Source of the DNA: Pedobacter sp. PF22-3 | GTDB lineage: Bacteria; Bacteroidota; Bacteroidia; Sphingobacteriales; Sphingobacteriaceae | Direction: 5' to 3' | DNA: 64,000 bases | Assembly: GCF_026239555.1 (NCBI RefSeq) | Contig: NZ_JAPIVP010000009.1 | Location: 1-64,000 of the forward strand | Shown here: positions 1 to 8,820 of the stretch, piece by piece | Numbering within the stretch: the stretch's first letter is position 1 | How the letters are laid out: each line of letters begins with the position of its first letter | Program-made: the position numbers and the translations under genes | The notes under the pieces: model-generated | Databases searched by the model: none | What the model saw: only the letters and a program-made list of their open reading frames with translations | Told to the model about the DNA's origin: nothing

Positions 1-28
1 GTGCAACAAAGTAGAAAACCCGCAGGCT

Positions 29-93
29 CAGCGAAGCTAAATCTATCTAGATAGATCTCTCCATTCCGCGTTGCTCCAGTCGAGATGACGACC
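29..93. repeat. dispersed repeat with perfect 16-bp palindrome
   Basis: Non-coding sequence beyond the rplT terminator. Positions 41-56 are a perfect palindrome (ATCTATCTAGATAGAT), followed by a segment about CTCCAGTCGAGATGACGA. This looks like the short interspersed repeats scattered between genes elsewhere in the window. I see no gene in 1-215. Confidence 0.5.
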
Positions 94-215
94 CGTTTTA
101 GGATAAATCCATCATACATAACTACCTTTAAGATTTATCATGCCATTATTCACGTTGCAAGACTTACGAGGTCTGAATGGCTGTATTGCAGGTGGACATC
201 GTAAGCCTATTCAAC

Positions 216-249
216 AAAAAAGGTTCCGATTTGCATCGGAACCTTTTTT
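216..249 (-). terminator. Rho-independent terminator of the thrS-infC-rpmI-rplT operon
   Basis: A perfect 10-bp stem (221-230 with 235-244, core AGGTTCCGAT) with loop TTGC is flanked by A5 and T5 tracts. On the minus strand the hairpin ends in a run of T, 30 nt past the rplT stop. The symmetry means it could also work from the other side. Confidence 0.9.
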
Positions 250-278
250 AAATATGATTATCGCTTAAGCGAAAACTT

Positions 279-623
279 CTATTTTACTGCATCAATTACA
301 GCTTTGAAAGCTTCTGGATGATTCATTGCTAAATCAGCCAATACTTTACGGTTTAAACCGATTTCTTTTGAAGCTAGTTTACCGATTAATTGAGAGTAAG
401 AAATACCGTGTTGACGTGCACCAGCGTTGATACGTTGGATCCACAATCCGCGGAATTCTCTTTTCTTAACTTTACGGTCACGGTATGCATATTGCAAACC
501 TTTTTCTACTGTGTTTTTAGCAACAGTATAAACCTTACTTCTTGCTCCCCAATAACCTTTGGCTAAATTAAGGATCTTTTTTCTTCTTCTTCTCGAAGCT
601 ACTGCGTTTACCGAACGTGGCAT
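279..623 (-). CDS. rplT: 50S ribosomal protein L20
   Basis: Large-subunit protein L20, 114 residues, the usual length. It binds 23S rRNA early in 50S assembly and in several bacteria also represses its own operon. The basic N-terminus [16 protein letters not shown] and the region around [20 protein letters not shown] are typical. It is the last gene of the thrS-infC-rpmI-rplT operon, 75 nt after rpmI, and is followed by a strong terminator. ATG start. Identification is secure. Confidence 0.98.
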   Translation of the reverse strand: MPRSVNAVASRRRRKKILNLAKGYWGARSKVYTVAKNTVEKGLQYAYRDRKVKKREFRGLWIQRINAGARQHGISYSQLIGKLASKEIGLNRKVLADLAMNHPEAFKAVIDAVK

Positions 624-698
624 GTTGTTGTTGTTTTTTGGTAAGCGGCGTTCCTTTTAACCGGAAACTTAAAGCCTGATACCTGGTGAATTAATAAA

Positions 699-899
699 TT
701 ACTTTCCGATACAAAGCATACGTTTAACGTTACCCATATCAGCATCAGATACGATACTTGCTTGACCTAAGGCACGTTTACGTTTAGTACTCATCTTGGT
801 TAAGATGTGACTTTTGTATGCGTTGTTTCTTTTGATTTTACCTGTTCCAGTAAGCGAAAAACGCTTTTTAGCACTGGAATTGGTTTTCATTTTTGGCAT
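699..899 (-). CDS. rpmI: 50S ribosomal protein L35
   Basis: Small basic large-subunit protein L35, 66 residues. It starts [14 protein letters not shown] and carries the family features [14 protein letters not shown] and the lysine/arginine-rich centre. It lies between infC (29-nt gap) and rplT, the conserved infC-rpmI-rplT order found in most bacteria. The 75-nt gap to rplT is the place to look for an L20 control element; I could not identify one by eye. Confidence 0.97.
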   Translation of the reverse strand: MPKMKTNSSAKKRFSLTGTGKIKRNNAYKSHILTKMSTKRKRALGQASIVSDADMGNVKRMLCIGK

Positions 900-928
900 A
901 ACCTGTTTTTTAATTTATAAACCTATTT

Positions 929-1498
929 TTATTTTTTTGCTACTTTAGGCGCAACTGTCAGGAACATACGTTTACCTTCTAATTTAGGTAACAATTCTAC
1001 TTTTCCTACATCTTCTAAAGCCTGGGCAAATTTTAATAATAAAATCTCTCCCTGCTCTTTGTAAACAATCGCTCTACCTTTAAAATGCACGTAAGCCCTA
1101 ACTTTCTCACCGTTCTCTAAAAAGCTTACTGCATGCTTTAATTTAAACTGGAAATCGTGATCGTTGGTATTAGGACCAAAACGGATCTCCTTAATTACAG
1201 TTTGTTTCGCATTAGCTTTAATTTCTTTCTGCTTTTTCTTTTGCTCGTAAACAAATTTACTGTAATCAATAATTCTACAAACGGGCGGTACAGCGTTTGG
1301 AGAAATCTCTACCAAATCCAATTCCAGTTCATCAGCAAGCGCCAAAGCTTTCGCCAAAGGATAAATCCCCGGTTCAACATTATCGCCAGCTAAACGCACT
1401 TCAGGCGATTTTATATACTGATTAATGTTATGCTCTGCTTCTTTTTTCTTAAAAGGTGGACGTGGCCCCCTGTTAAATCCTGGTCTTCCTAATGCCAA
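929..1498 (-). CDS. infC: translation initiation factor IF-3
   Basis: IF-3 binds the 30S subunit, checks the start codon and initiator tRNA, and prevents early subunit joining. The N-domain (about residues 24-90) carries [16 protein letters not shown], and the C-domain includes [21 protein letters not shown]. The start codon is TTG (1496-1498). The frame upstream holds only AAC AAT ACA AAT after an in-frame TAA, so no ATG or GTG is available. A rare start is expected for infC, because IF-3 discriminates against its own non-AUG start and so self-regulates (known in E. coli, where it is AUU). The thrS stop is 17 nt upstream. Confidence 0.97.
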   Translation of the reverse strand: MALGRPGFNRGPRPPFKKKEAEHNINQYIKSPEVRLAGDNVEPGIYPLAKALALADELELDLVEISPNAVPPVCRIIDYSKFVYEQKKKQKEIKANAKQTVIKEIRFGPNTNDHDFQFKLKHAVSFLENGEKVRAYVHFKGRAIVYKEQGEILLLKFAQALEDVGKVELLPKLEGKRMFLTVAPKVAKK

Positions 1499-1515
1499 AT
1501 TTGTATTGTTTTAAT

Positions 1516-3441
1516 TTAAACTGTTATTTCTTTTCTTAATAAATTGTTGAACTCTTCCAACGTCATTTCGCCTAAATCTCCCTCACCGTGTTTACGAACA
1601 GAAACTTTACCTTCTGCCATCTCTTTATCGCCGATAATGAGCATGTATGGGATCTTTTTAACTTCCGCGTCGCGTATTTTGCGACCGATTTTCTCATCAC
1701 GAAAGTCAATCAGCCCGCGAATATCGGAATTATTTAGTTCATCTAAAACTTTTTTTGCATATTCTTCATATTTTTCTGAAATAGGAAGAATAATGAACTG
1801 TTCAGGACTTAACCATAGCGGGAAGTTTCCGGCACAATGCTCAATCAAAACGGCAATAAATCTTTCCAATGAACCAAATGGCGCACGGTGAATCATTACT
1901 GGTCTATGCTTTTGGTTATCGCTACCGGTATATTCCAATTCGAAACGCTCTGGTAAATTGTAATCAACCTGAATGGTACCTAACTGCCATTTTCTACCCA
2001 AAGCATCCTTCACCATAAAATCAAGCTTAGGACCATAAAATGCCGCTTCGCCATATTCTACAACAGTGTTTAAGCCTTTTTCTGCAGCAGCTTCGATGAT
2101 GGCAGTTTCTGATAATTTCCAGTTTTCATCAGAACCAATGTACTTCGACTTATTCTCCGGATCTCTTAACGAAACTTGTGCAGTGTAATTTTCAAAGCCT
2201 AAAGATTTAAATACATAAAGTACTAAATCGATCACTTTTTTAAACTCATCTTTTACCTGCTCAGGCATACAGAATAAGTGTGCATCATCCTGAGTAAAGC
2301 CACGTACACGGGTTAAACCGTGTAATTCGCCACTTTGTTCGTAACGGTAAACTGTACCAAACTCTGCAAAACGAACCGGAAGATCTTTATAAGAACGTGG
2401 TTTTGTTTTATAAATCTCACAGTGGTGTGGGCAATTCATCGGTTTTAAAAAGAACTCCTCTCCTTCCTGCGGAGTTTTAATCGGTTGAAAAGAATCTTTA
2501 CCGTATTTCTCCCAGTGACCTGAGGTTACATATAAATTTTTATGCCCGATATGTGGTGTTACTACTTGCTCGTAACCTGCTTTAGCCTGTGCTTTAGTTA
2601 AGAAATTAACCAAACGTTCGCGCAAAGCAGTTCCTTTTGGCAACCATAACGGTAAGCCCATTCCTACTTTTTCTGAGAAAGCAAAAAGTTCAAGTTCTTT
2701 TCCTAATTTACGGTGATCGCGTTTTTTTGCTTCCTCAATCATTAAAAGATATTCAGTAAGCTCGCTCGCCTTAGGGAAAGTTACACCATAAATACGGGTT
2801 AACTGTTTTTTAGTTTCATCGCCCCTCCAATAAGCACCAGCCACATTCATCAGTTTTACTGCTTTTACAAAACCGGTATTTGGAATATGTGGACCGCGGC
2901 ATAAATCAGTAAATGAACCCTGGGTATAAAAAGTAATTTTACCATCCTCAAGGCCATCAATTAAATCCAGTTTATACTCATCGCCTTTTTCGGTAAAGTA
3001 CTTTACTGCATCAGCCTTGCTTACACTTTCGCGAACAAAAGTTTCCTTTTGCTTTGCCAGTTCGATCATTTTGGTTTCAATGGCTTTAAAATCATCCGAA
3101 GAAAACTCGCGGTCGCCAAAGTCTACATCATAATAAAAACCAGTTTCAATCGCCGGACCAATACCAAATTTAGTACCTGGATAAAGTGCTTCTAAAGCTT
3201 CAGCCATTAAGTGAGCGGATGAATGCCAAAAAGTCGATTTTCCGGCGGTATCATTCCAGGTCAATAATTTTACTGTTGAATCAGACTCGATCGGTCTTGT
3301 TGAATCCCAAACTTCGCCATTAACCTCAGCGGCTAATACATTGCGGGCCAAGCCCTCAGAAATTGACAGTGCAATTTGATGGGAAGAAGTACCCTTCTCA
3401 TACTGACGAATAGAACCGTCAGGTAACGTAATGTTAATCAT
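1516..3441 (-). CDS. thrS: threonine--tRNA ligase
   Basis: Class II aminoacyl-tRNA synthetase charging tRNA-Thr; 641 residues, normal length. Domains in order: TGS (about 1-62), N2 editing domain with [11 protein letters not shown] (HxxxH near residue 73), catalytic core with motif 2 around [13 protein letters not shown], zinc-type residues in [15 protein letters not shown], and the anticodon-binding domain from about 540. First gene of the operon with infC, rpmI and rplT. ATG start; a 70-nt leader follows the candidate promoter at 3511-3518 and contains the hairpin ATCAC/GTGAT (3483-3499), which might take part in control. Confidence 0.98.
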   Translation of the reverse strand: MINITLPDGSIRQYEKGTSSHQIALSISEGLARNVLAAEVNGEVWDSTRPIESDSTVKLLTWNDTAGKSTFWHSSAHLMAEALEALYPGTKFGIGPAIETGFYYDVDFGDREFSSDDFKAIETKMIELAKQKETFVRESVSKADAVKYFTEKGDEYKLDLIDGLEDGKITFYTQGSFTDLCRGPHIPNTGFVKAVKLMNVAGAYWRGDETKKQLTRIYGVTFPKASELTEYLLMIEEAKKRDHRKLGKELELFAFSEKVGMGLPLWLPKGTALRERLVNFLTKAQAKAGYEQVVTPHIGHKNLYVTSGHWEKYGKDSFQPIKTPQEGEEFFLKPMNCPHHCEIYKTKPRSYKDLPVRFAEFGTVYRYEQSGELHGLTRVRGFTQDDAHLFCMPEQVKDEFKKVIDLVLYVFKSLGFENYTAQVSLRDPENKSKYIGSDENWKLSETAIIEAAAEKGLNTVVEYGEAAFYGPKLDFMVKDALGRKWQLGTIQVDYNLPERFELEYTGSDNQKHRPVMIHRAPFGSLERFIAVLIEHCAGNFPLWLSPEQFIILPISEKYEEYAKKVLDELNNSDIRGLIDFRDEKIGRKIRDAEVKKIPYMLIIGDKEMAEGKVSVRKHGEGDLGEMTLEEFNNLLRKEITV

Positions 3442-3510
3442 CTACAACTATGATTTAATTTTTAAATAAAAGAGTTTTAAAGATCACTTACAATGTGATT
3501 TTATTTTGTG

Positions 3511-3518
3511 CAAATGTA
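3511..3518 (-). promoter_or_regulatory. candidate promoter -7 box for thrS operon
   Basis: Minus-strand TACATTTG matches the Bacteroidota -7 consensus TAnnTTTG and lies about 70 nt upstream of the thrS ATG. I found no clear -33 TTG at the usual spacing. Confidence 0.5.
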
Positions 3519-3556
3519 CGAAATTTATACCGTTATTTATCATTTTAGCTCAAAAT

Positions 3557-3934
3557 CTACTTCGGCTGCAGTCCTACTTCTTGTAAATAAGCCTGCTGTA
3601 TCACCAATAACTGATCAGGATAGGCATTCAGTTTTTCGTATTTAACAGTTAGCTGATCATGGTACTTTCGCCTCTCAGCAAAAGCTTTTGCCTGCAACAG
3701 CTGTTTTGCCATTTTGCCATAATCGTTTATAGCAGTTAAATATTTGATTACACCTTTGTTAAATTTTGTAGCGGCGATACCGGGTCGCAAACCTGCCATA
3801 TCCTGGAGGTCTATTTCCGAATTATTAATGAGGTTTTCAGCCTGGTTTGATAAGTAAATTGAATCAGGAAAACCTTTCGCGTAGATCTTCGAAGTATCAC
3901 TGAAAACACGATCTGTTTCATCGATCTGCTTCAT
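3557..3934 (-). CDS. lipoprotein-like hypothetical protein with disrupted start
   Basis: Unknown function. From its first ATG the frame gives 125 residues rich in Lys, Gln and Leu, probably alpha-helical (for example LLQAKAFAERRKYHDQLTVK). The same frame stays open upstream to 4048 and encodes a lipoprotein-like leader ending in SSSILFFGC (Cys at 3992-3994), then NSSNDYAYNEKV. No ATG, GTG or TTG precedes that leader in this frame. An ATG one register off exists at 4045-4047, in an ATGA overlap with the acyltransferase stop. The native protein is therefore probably about 163 residues, an outer-membrane or inner-membrane lipoprotein. No family recognised. Confidence 0.6.
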   Translation of the reverse strand: MKQIDETDRVFSDTSKIYAKGFPDSIYLSNQAENLINNSEIDLQDMAGLRPGIAATKFNKGVIKYLTAINDYGKMAKQLLQAKAFAERRKYHDQLTVKYEKLNAYPDQLLVIQQAYLQEVGLQPK

Positions 3935-4047
3935 TTGTCTTAAAAAAATGGAAGTTACTTTTTCATTATAGGCATAATCATTTGACGAATTGCAACCAAA
4001 AAACAGAATTGAAGAAGAAAAAAGAATGCAGGTTTTAAAGATTTCAT
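3935..4047 (-). other. out-of-register lipoprotein signal region of the 3557-3934 gene
   Basis: The ATG at 4045-4047 opens a 30-codon frame that stops after MKSLKPAFFF and so on. One extra A in the short A run (4042-4044) would instead give MKIFKTCILFSSSILFFGC, an ordinary lipoprotein signal joined in frame to the downstream 125 residues. This is either a true one-base frameshift or a homopolymer sequence error. Confidence 0.6.
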
Positions 4048-5141
4048 CTGCTGCTATCGTTTAAAAATTTATGTTTAAGATACTTACGCAACGGAATATC
4101 CAAAAACCTCATGACCAGGTACGAGAAAACGATTAAAAGCAATACCGAAACCGGGATAATCACCCACAGTAAGGATGCTGATGGTTGAACATCGTCTACG
4201 TAGGTTAAAAATATCCATAAAAATGGATAATGTACCATATAAAGTGGGTATGATATTTCGCCTGACAGATTACAGACCTTTTTAAATGATGGATTTAATG
4301 TTGTGCCTGCACCCAATGCGACTAAAAGTGGAAAGTAAAATATTACAAGGATAGGTTCGGTAATCCAGTTATATTTATCATTAAAAGGAACTAAAAATGC
4401 CGCTAGCAAAAGCGCGATCATACCTAAAAAGCCAAGTTTATTTTTGATTATCCAATTTAAACGGTAAACCAGCATACCAGCTGTAAAAGAAAAAAGCACA
4501 CGCGCTCCGCCGTCCCAAAAATTCTGTCCGCCCCAGCCACCGCCTATATTAGTGGCATTTACGGCAACATAACAAAGACATACTGCACCTATAAAAACCA
4601 AAGCCATCAGTGATTTTTTGCTTAACCGATAAAGTACGAAAATGTAAAAAATATTGGCAATATATTCCCAGAACAGCGACCAGGCTGGCGCATTTAAGCA
4701 GAACAAATTGGTATATCGCTCTGGCATGGCCGGATAAGGTATTAGAAAAGCGGATGATAAAAACAAAAGAAAAGTTTTTCCGAATCCGTAAACCTCATAA
4801 AGGTCGCTATATGGATCGATTAGAAAAGTGAACAATCCTAAAACAGAACCGATAAACACCAGCGGATGCAAACGGATAAGCCTTAACTTAAAAAACTGTG
4901 TAATTCCGATATGCGGCGCACGGGTATCGTATGCATACGCAATTACAAAACCCGACAAACAGAAAAAAAAGTCCACAGCAAGAAAGCCATGAGAAAGAAA
5001 ATTTTTGTTGTAATTGGTAATCACGATTTCCATAAAGTGATAAATTACCACTACAATGGCAGCTACTCCCCTTAGTCCATCTAAAATTTCGAAATGCTGT
5101 TTAGTTGCTAATAAGTTTGTCTTGTTTTCTACTGCAATCAC
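4044..5141 (-). CDS. acyltransferase 3 family membrane protein (OafA/YrhL type)
   Basis: Integral membrane acyltransferase, 365 residues with about ten hydrophobic helices. The family signature is FEILDGLRGVAAIVVVIYHF (residues 18-37), with the catalytic-type His in the first helix and a conserved region around SLFWEYIANIFYI. Such proteins transfer acetyl or other acyl groups to sugars of O-antigen, exopolysaccharide or peptidoglycan, or to lipids; the substrate cannot be read from sequence. It lies alone apart from the lipoprotein-like gene that overlaps its stop by ATGA, suggesting coupled translation. Confidence 0.88.
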   Translation of the reverse strand: MIAVENKTNLLATKQHFEILDGLRGVAAIVVVIYHFMEIVITNYNKNFLSHGFLAVDFFFCLSGFVIAYAYDTRAPHIGITQFFKLRLIRLHPLVFIGSVLGLFTFLIDPYSDLYEVYGFGKTFLLFLSSAFLIPYPAMPERYTNLFCLNAPAWSLFWEYIANIFYIFVLYRLSKKSLMALVFIGAVCLCYVAVNATNIGGGWGGQNFWDGGARVLFSFTAGMLVYRLNWIIKNKLGFLGMIALLLAAFLVPFNDKYNWITEPILVIFYFPLLVALGAGTTLNPSFKKVCNLSGEISYPLYMVHYPFLWIFLTYVDDVQPSASLLWVIIPVSVLLLIVFSYLVMRFLDIPLRKYLKHKFLNDSSR

Positions 5142-5223
5142 TTTTGGCTAGGTTATTTAACCCCAATAATAGTTATTCTCCATTTAGATGCAAAAACTAA
5201 AGCCAACCTTTTCAGAAATGATA

Positions 5224-5259
5224 CAAAAAAAGCCCTGAAAGCTGGTACTTTCAAGACTT
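5224..5259 (-). terminator. Rho-independent terminator after the GLPGLI-like gene
   Basis: On the minus strand a 12-bp stem (5248-5259 with 5230-5241, including G-U pairs) encloses a six-base loop and is followed by seven T. It sits 34 nt past the stop of the GLPGLI-like gene. Confidence 0.85.
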
Positions 5260-5292
5260 TAATATAAAACTTCGGAAGTCTCGCAGAATGAA

Positions 5293-6192
5293 TTAATTCA
5301 TTCCAAATGCTCTTCCCTGACCTCCGCCACCTGATCTGTTCTGTCTAAAACGTTTCATCATGTTTTCCATTTTAGATTTGTATTCTTCAGCGGTAATCAA
5401 TTTTGCTTTTTTAGGCGCAGTAACATCTTTAGCACTTACATTTCTATATTCAATACTTTTGGCAATTGTGCTGTTTCCCCTTCCCTCAATAGCCAATACC
5501 GTACCTTCTGTCCACATATTTGGATTTGGAGAAAAATCAAAACCTAAATCGTTGGTATACCAGATTTTGGTTTCTTCCACCACATTTTTATCCATATCTA
5601 AAATTTTGATCGCCCTTGTCGATCTTACAATGGCCTGGTGACAGGTAAAGCCTAAAATCTGTTTGGTCGAATCCGTTTTAACCACGTCAATTTTTGGTGC
5701 CGGAGCGGGTTGTGCTTTTGTGCTGTCTTTAGGGTTGCCACCTCCCATTCTGAACGAAGAAATTGGTCCGGAAGTAGAAAGCGTTAACTTACCTGGCATA
5801 TAATAAGTGGTATCGTTCAGGTCGAATACTTCTGTTAAGCTTTTATCAGCAAAGGTGTAATAATACTCGCGGTTGCCACCTGCGCCACCAAAACGCATCA
5901 TCATCCTACCCATTCCTCCACCGCCACCACCTGCGCCATTACTATCTTCAGTTTCTTCAACCGGCATATAACTGGCATTGGTTGCCGTAAATAATAACTC
6001 AAAATTGGTTTTGCTCGATGAAGGCATTCTCGCTTTCATCTGATCCGTTAACTGAATGCCACTGGCTGAAGCCATAGCGGCAGGGTCTACCGTGTTTTCG
6101 AATTGTATAGCGCCTGAAGTTTTTTTCTTTTGGGCATTTGCCACAGATACAATCGATAAAAACCCAAGTAAAGCGACGGTTATTTTTTTCAT
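5293..6192 (-). CDS. GLPGLI-like exported protein with Gly-rich inserts
   Basis: Exported protein of about 299 residues with signal peptide MKKITVALLGFLSIVSVANAQ. The pattern of F-E-L-L-F...S-Y, then YYYTFADKS, KILGFTCHQA-like and IWYTNDLGFDFSP matches the GLPGLI/DUF4412-type Bacteroidota proteins. The family's function is not established. Unusual are two low-complexity Gly/Met/Arg runs, one near residues 85-108 and one at the C-terminus. An upstream ATG at 6243 lies inside the predicted promoter box, so I chose 6192, which gives a clean signal peptide. Monocistronic, with its own promoter and terminator. Confidence 0.75.
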   Translation of the reverse strand: MKKITVALLGFLSIVSVANAQKKKTSGAIQFENTVDPAAMASASGIQLTDQMKARMPSSSKTNFELLFTATNASYMPVEETEDSNGAGGGGGGMGRMMMRFGGAGGNREYYYTFADKSLTEVFDLNDTTYYMPGKLTLSTSGPISSFRMGGGNPKDSTKAQPAPAPKIDVVKTDSTKQILGFTCHQAIVRSTRAIKILDMDKNVVEETKIWYTNDLGFDFSPNPNMWTEGTVLAIEGRGNSTIAKSIEYRNVSAKDVTAPKKAKLITAEEYKSKMENMMKRFRQNRSGGGGQGRAFGMN

Positions 6193-6240
6193 TATGATTT
6201 TGTTTTGTGAGTTGGATACGAAAGCCTTGAAAAGGTTTAA

Positions 6241-6248
6241 CAAAGATA
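6241..6248 (-). promoter_or_regulatory. candidate promoter -7 box for the GLPGLI-like gene
   Basis: Minus-strand TATCTTTG matches TAnnTTTG, about 49 nt upstream of the chosen ATG at 6192. It overlaps the alternative upstream ATG, which argues against that start. Confidence 0.55.
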
Positions 6249-6377
6249 TTTTAGATTGTAACGTAAACGTGTTAAATTGTGTTAAAATCTACTAGTGGAT
6301 TAGCTAAGCAATCTATTTAAAGGCCGATGTAATTTATTTTTTACATTTTTTTTGGAAAGCAATTGCAGTAGTTCTTC

Positions 6378-6500
6378 GGTTGCGATAGTCCCGCCCTCTG
6401 CTTAATCCCGATAGAACATACGCTATAATTTAAAATTTCTCTTTAATCGGGATAACGCTGACGGTCAGGTTTAATTGACAAAAAACAGTAGTTCTTTTTT
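6378..6500. repeat. dispersed intergenic repeat, copy A
   Basis: The 365-nt gap 6193-6557 has no convincing gene. It holds an inverted repeat (ATCCCGAT 6405-6412, ATCGGGAT 6446-6453) and a segment near 6467-6495 (TCAGGTTTAATTGAC, then ACAGTAGT) that resembles the reverse complement of 19699-19727, so both gaps may carry copies of one repeat family. Confidence 0.4.
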
Positions 6501-6557
6501 ACCGAAAAAACTTAACGATGATGGCTTGTGGAACACAGGGCCATGGAAAGATTCAAA

Positions 6558-7298
6558 CTAGTATTCCGTACTCTCCAACCAGCCATTACACAATACATCG
6601 GCTATGTGCATGGTTTTAATTGGATGGTTATTTTTATCAATATAGCCCTGCAGGTGTAACAGGCATGATAAATCAGTAGAAATAATATAATCAGCACCTT
6701 GCGCAAGGGCATGATTCACTTTCTGCTCGGCCATTGCAGAAGAAATGGCATCGAATTTAACGGCAAATGTCCCACCAAAACCACAGCACATATCGGTATC
6801 CTCCATTTCAATCATTTCCAAACCATGAACTTTAGACAAGAGCTGGCGTGGCTCATCTTTGATTTTACATTCGCGTAAAGCACTGCAAGAATCATGATAC
6901 ACCGCTTTACCTTCAAGCTCTGCACCGAAATAATCTTTTTTAGCCACATTCACCAGAAAATCAGAAAGCTCCCAAATGTTTGATTGCAAACTTCGGCACT
7001 TGTTATGTACAATCGTATTGGTAAAAAGATCATTAAATCCACCTTTTACCATCCCTACGCACGATGCTGATGGTGCTACTACATAAGTGTTTTCGGTAAA
7101 ATCATTCAGAAACTTCGTGCCCACTTCTTTAGCTTCATCCCAATAACCAGCATTGTAAGCCGGTTGGCCACAACAGGTTTGTTTTGAATTATAGGTTACA
7201 TCACATCCCGATTTTTCTAATAACCTTAAAGTATTAAAAGCAGTTTCGGGATAAAGTTGATCTACAAAACAAGGCACAAATAATTCTACTTTCATCAT
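6558..7298 (-). CDS. (Fe-S)-binding CCG-domain protein, LutA/YkgE-like
   Basis: 246 residues with two cysteine-rich CCG domains: QTCCGQPAYNAG (about residues 40-51) with an upstream Cys in VPCFVD, and YHDSCSALRE followed by DMCCGFGGTFAVKF (about 170-183). These ligate Fe-S clusters in LutA, GlpC and heterodisulfide reductase subunits. In lactate oxidation LutA works with LutB and LutC, but neither is next to it here, so the redox partner must lie elsewhere. It follows the UMF1 transporter by 19 nt and is probably co-transcribed. Start may be the first or second Met. Confidence 0.85.
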   Translation of the reverse strand: MMKVELFVPCFVDQLYPETAFNTLRLLEKSGCDVTYNSKQTCCGQPAYNAGYWDEAKEVGTKFLNDFTENTYVVAPSASCVGMVKGGFNDLFTNTIVHNKCRSLQSNIWELSDFLVNVAKKDYFGAELEGKAVYHDSCSALRECKIKDEPRQLLSKVHGLEMIEMEDTDMCCGFGGTFAVKFDAISSAMAEQKVNHALAQGADYIISTDLSCLLHLQGYIDKNNHPIKTMHIADVLCNGWLESTEY

Positions 7299-7317
7299 AT
7301 TCTTTACGGCTGCAAAC

Positions 7318-8670
7318 TTACAATTTTGCTGGTTCTTTGCGTTCGATTTTCCTTAAGATTACCAAAAAGATTAATCCTACTATAAAAAATGATGCCAAAG
7401 CAATGATTGATTGACGCATATTATGTGTAATCCCCTCAATAAGAGCAAAACTGAATAAACCGATAACAATGGCCAATTTTTCAGTTGCATCATAAAAACT
7501 AAAGAAAGAGGCTGTATCTGTCGTATTTTCAGGTATATTTTTTGAATAGGTTGAACGTGAAAGGGATTGTATTCCGCCCATAATTAAACCAACTATTGCT
7601 GCCAAGGCAAAAAACTGATATGCATTGGTAATAAAATAACCATAAATACAACAAGCTATCCAAATTGCTACAACAATGATGAGCACATTGATATTGCCCA
7701 TTTTTTTTGCTAAAAGCGACATCAACCAGGCACCTAAAATTGCAACCAGCTGGATAACTAAGATTACGGCAATTAAACTTCCCGATTCTAATTTTAAAAC
7801 CTTCGCGCCAAAGCCTGCTGCTGCAAGCATAATGGTTTGAACACCCATCGAATAGAAGAAAAAAGCAATTAAATAAGTTTTTAAAAACTTCATTTGCTTT
7901 AACTGTTTCCATACTTTTACAAATTCTCCGAAACTACTTTTTATGATCCCCTTGCCTACCAATGTTGAATTGGGTAAATCTTTTGGCAATACCTTAAAAG
8001 GAATCTGAGCAAATAAAAACCACCATATCCCAACAAGTAAAAAAGAAATTTGGGCAGGCAGCGATTTATCAGTAATACCGAATATTTCGGGTTTTAATAC
8101 GAAAACAAAACATATCAACTGCAAAATAACACTTCCAACATAGCCGTAAGAAAACCCCTGTGCACTAACCTTATCTTGATTTTCGGTAGATGCAATTATT
8201 GGCAGGTAAGAGTTGTTAAACATTACCCCACCCACGTAACCCATTGCAGCGAGGACGAAACATATAATCCCCACTTCCAGCGTTTCAAGTTTAAAGAAGA
8301 ACAATCCCATACAAGCAATTGAACCCATGTAGGTAAACAACTGCATAAAGAATTTCTTTTTACCTTTAGCATCGGCATAAGATGATAATATGGGAAGCAA
8401 AATCACCATAATCAGGTAAGCGAAAGACAATGCATAATTGGATAATACCGTGTTTATAAATGTTTTCCCAAAAAATGTGACTTCATCACCGTGCTCCTTT
8501 GTGGTGGTTATGGCTACATAATAAACAGGAAAAATTGTTGAAGTGATAACCAGGTTGTAGGCAGAGTTTGCCCAATCGAAGAAAGCCCATGAGCGGATGG
8601 TTTTCTTATTGTCTTTTTCTATCATTTGTTTTTCGCTTCGCGGAAGGTTATACTGGTTGTTTGATTGCAT
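7318..8670 (-). CDS. MFS transporter, UMF1 family
   Basis: Polytopic membrane protein, 450 residues, about twelve hydrophobic segments. The N-terminal RSWAFFDWANSAYNLVITS is the hallmark of the UMF1 group (related to vacuolar Atg22 permeases). The substrate is unknown. It precedes the LutA-like gene closely, so an organic-acid or amino-acid substrate linked to that redox protein is possible but not shown. The first ATG (8670) lies 19 nt from a good promoter box; a second at 8625 gives MIEKDNKKTIRSW and is also plausible. Confidence 0.9.
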   Translation of the reverse strand: MQSNNQYNLPRSEKQMIEKDNKKTIRSWAFFDWANSAYNLVITSTIFPVYYVAITTTKEHGDEVTFFGKTFINTVLSNYALSFAYLIMVILLPILSSYADAKGKKKFFMQLFTYMGSIACMGLFFFKLETLEVGIICFVLAAMGYVGGVMFNNSYLPIIASTENQDKVSAQGFSYGYVGSVILQLICFVFVLKPEIFGITDKSLPAQISFLLVGIWWFLFAQIPFKVLPKDLPNSTLVGKGIIKSSFGEFVKVWKQLKQMKFLKTYLIAFFFYSMGVQTIMLAAAGFGAKVLKLESGSLIAVILVIQLVAILGAWLMSLLAKKMGNINVLIIVVAIWIACCIYGYFITNAYQFFALAAIVGLIMGGIQSLSRSTYSKNIPENTTDTASFFSFYDATEKLAIVIGLFSFALIEGITHNMRQSIIALASFFIVGLIFLVILRKIERKEPAKL

Positions 8671-8688
8671 TCATTAAATAGTTCATTA

Positions 8689-8696
8689 CAAAACTA
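8689..8696 (-). promoter_or_regulatory. candidate promoter -7 box for UMF1-lutA operon
   Basis: Minus-strand TAGTTTTG matches TAnnTTTG and ends 18 nt before the ATG at 8670, predicting a very short leader. Confidence 0.5.
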
Positions 8697-8726
8697 AGAT
8701 TTTCTTGCTAACTTGATAGCCATTTT

Positions 8727-8820
8727 TCTCACATCTCACATCTCACATCTCACATCTCACATCTCACATCTCACATCTCACATCTCACATCTCACATCTC
8801 ACATCTCACATCTCACATCT
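8727..8820. repeat. heptamer tandem array (TCTCACA)13
   Basis: Thirteen perfect copies of TCTCACA plus three bases fill 8727-8820 without a mismatch. The last repeat bases contribute to the recQ stop codon (TAG on the minus strand, 8819-8821). The same heptamer occurs four times inside bioA (60791-60818). Perfect identity suggests recent slippage expansion. Confidence 0.95.

Noticed and set aside
7529-7912. Minus-strand open frame within the UMF1 gene
   Set aside because: Out of frame with the transporter and Cys/Asn-rich with no domain; a shadow frame.
8727-8820. Possible CRISPR array
   Set aside because: The unit is 7 nt with no spacers and perfect tandem identity, so it is a microsatellite-like array.
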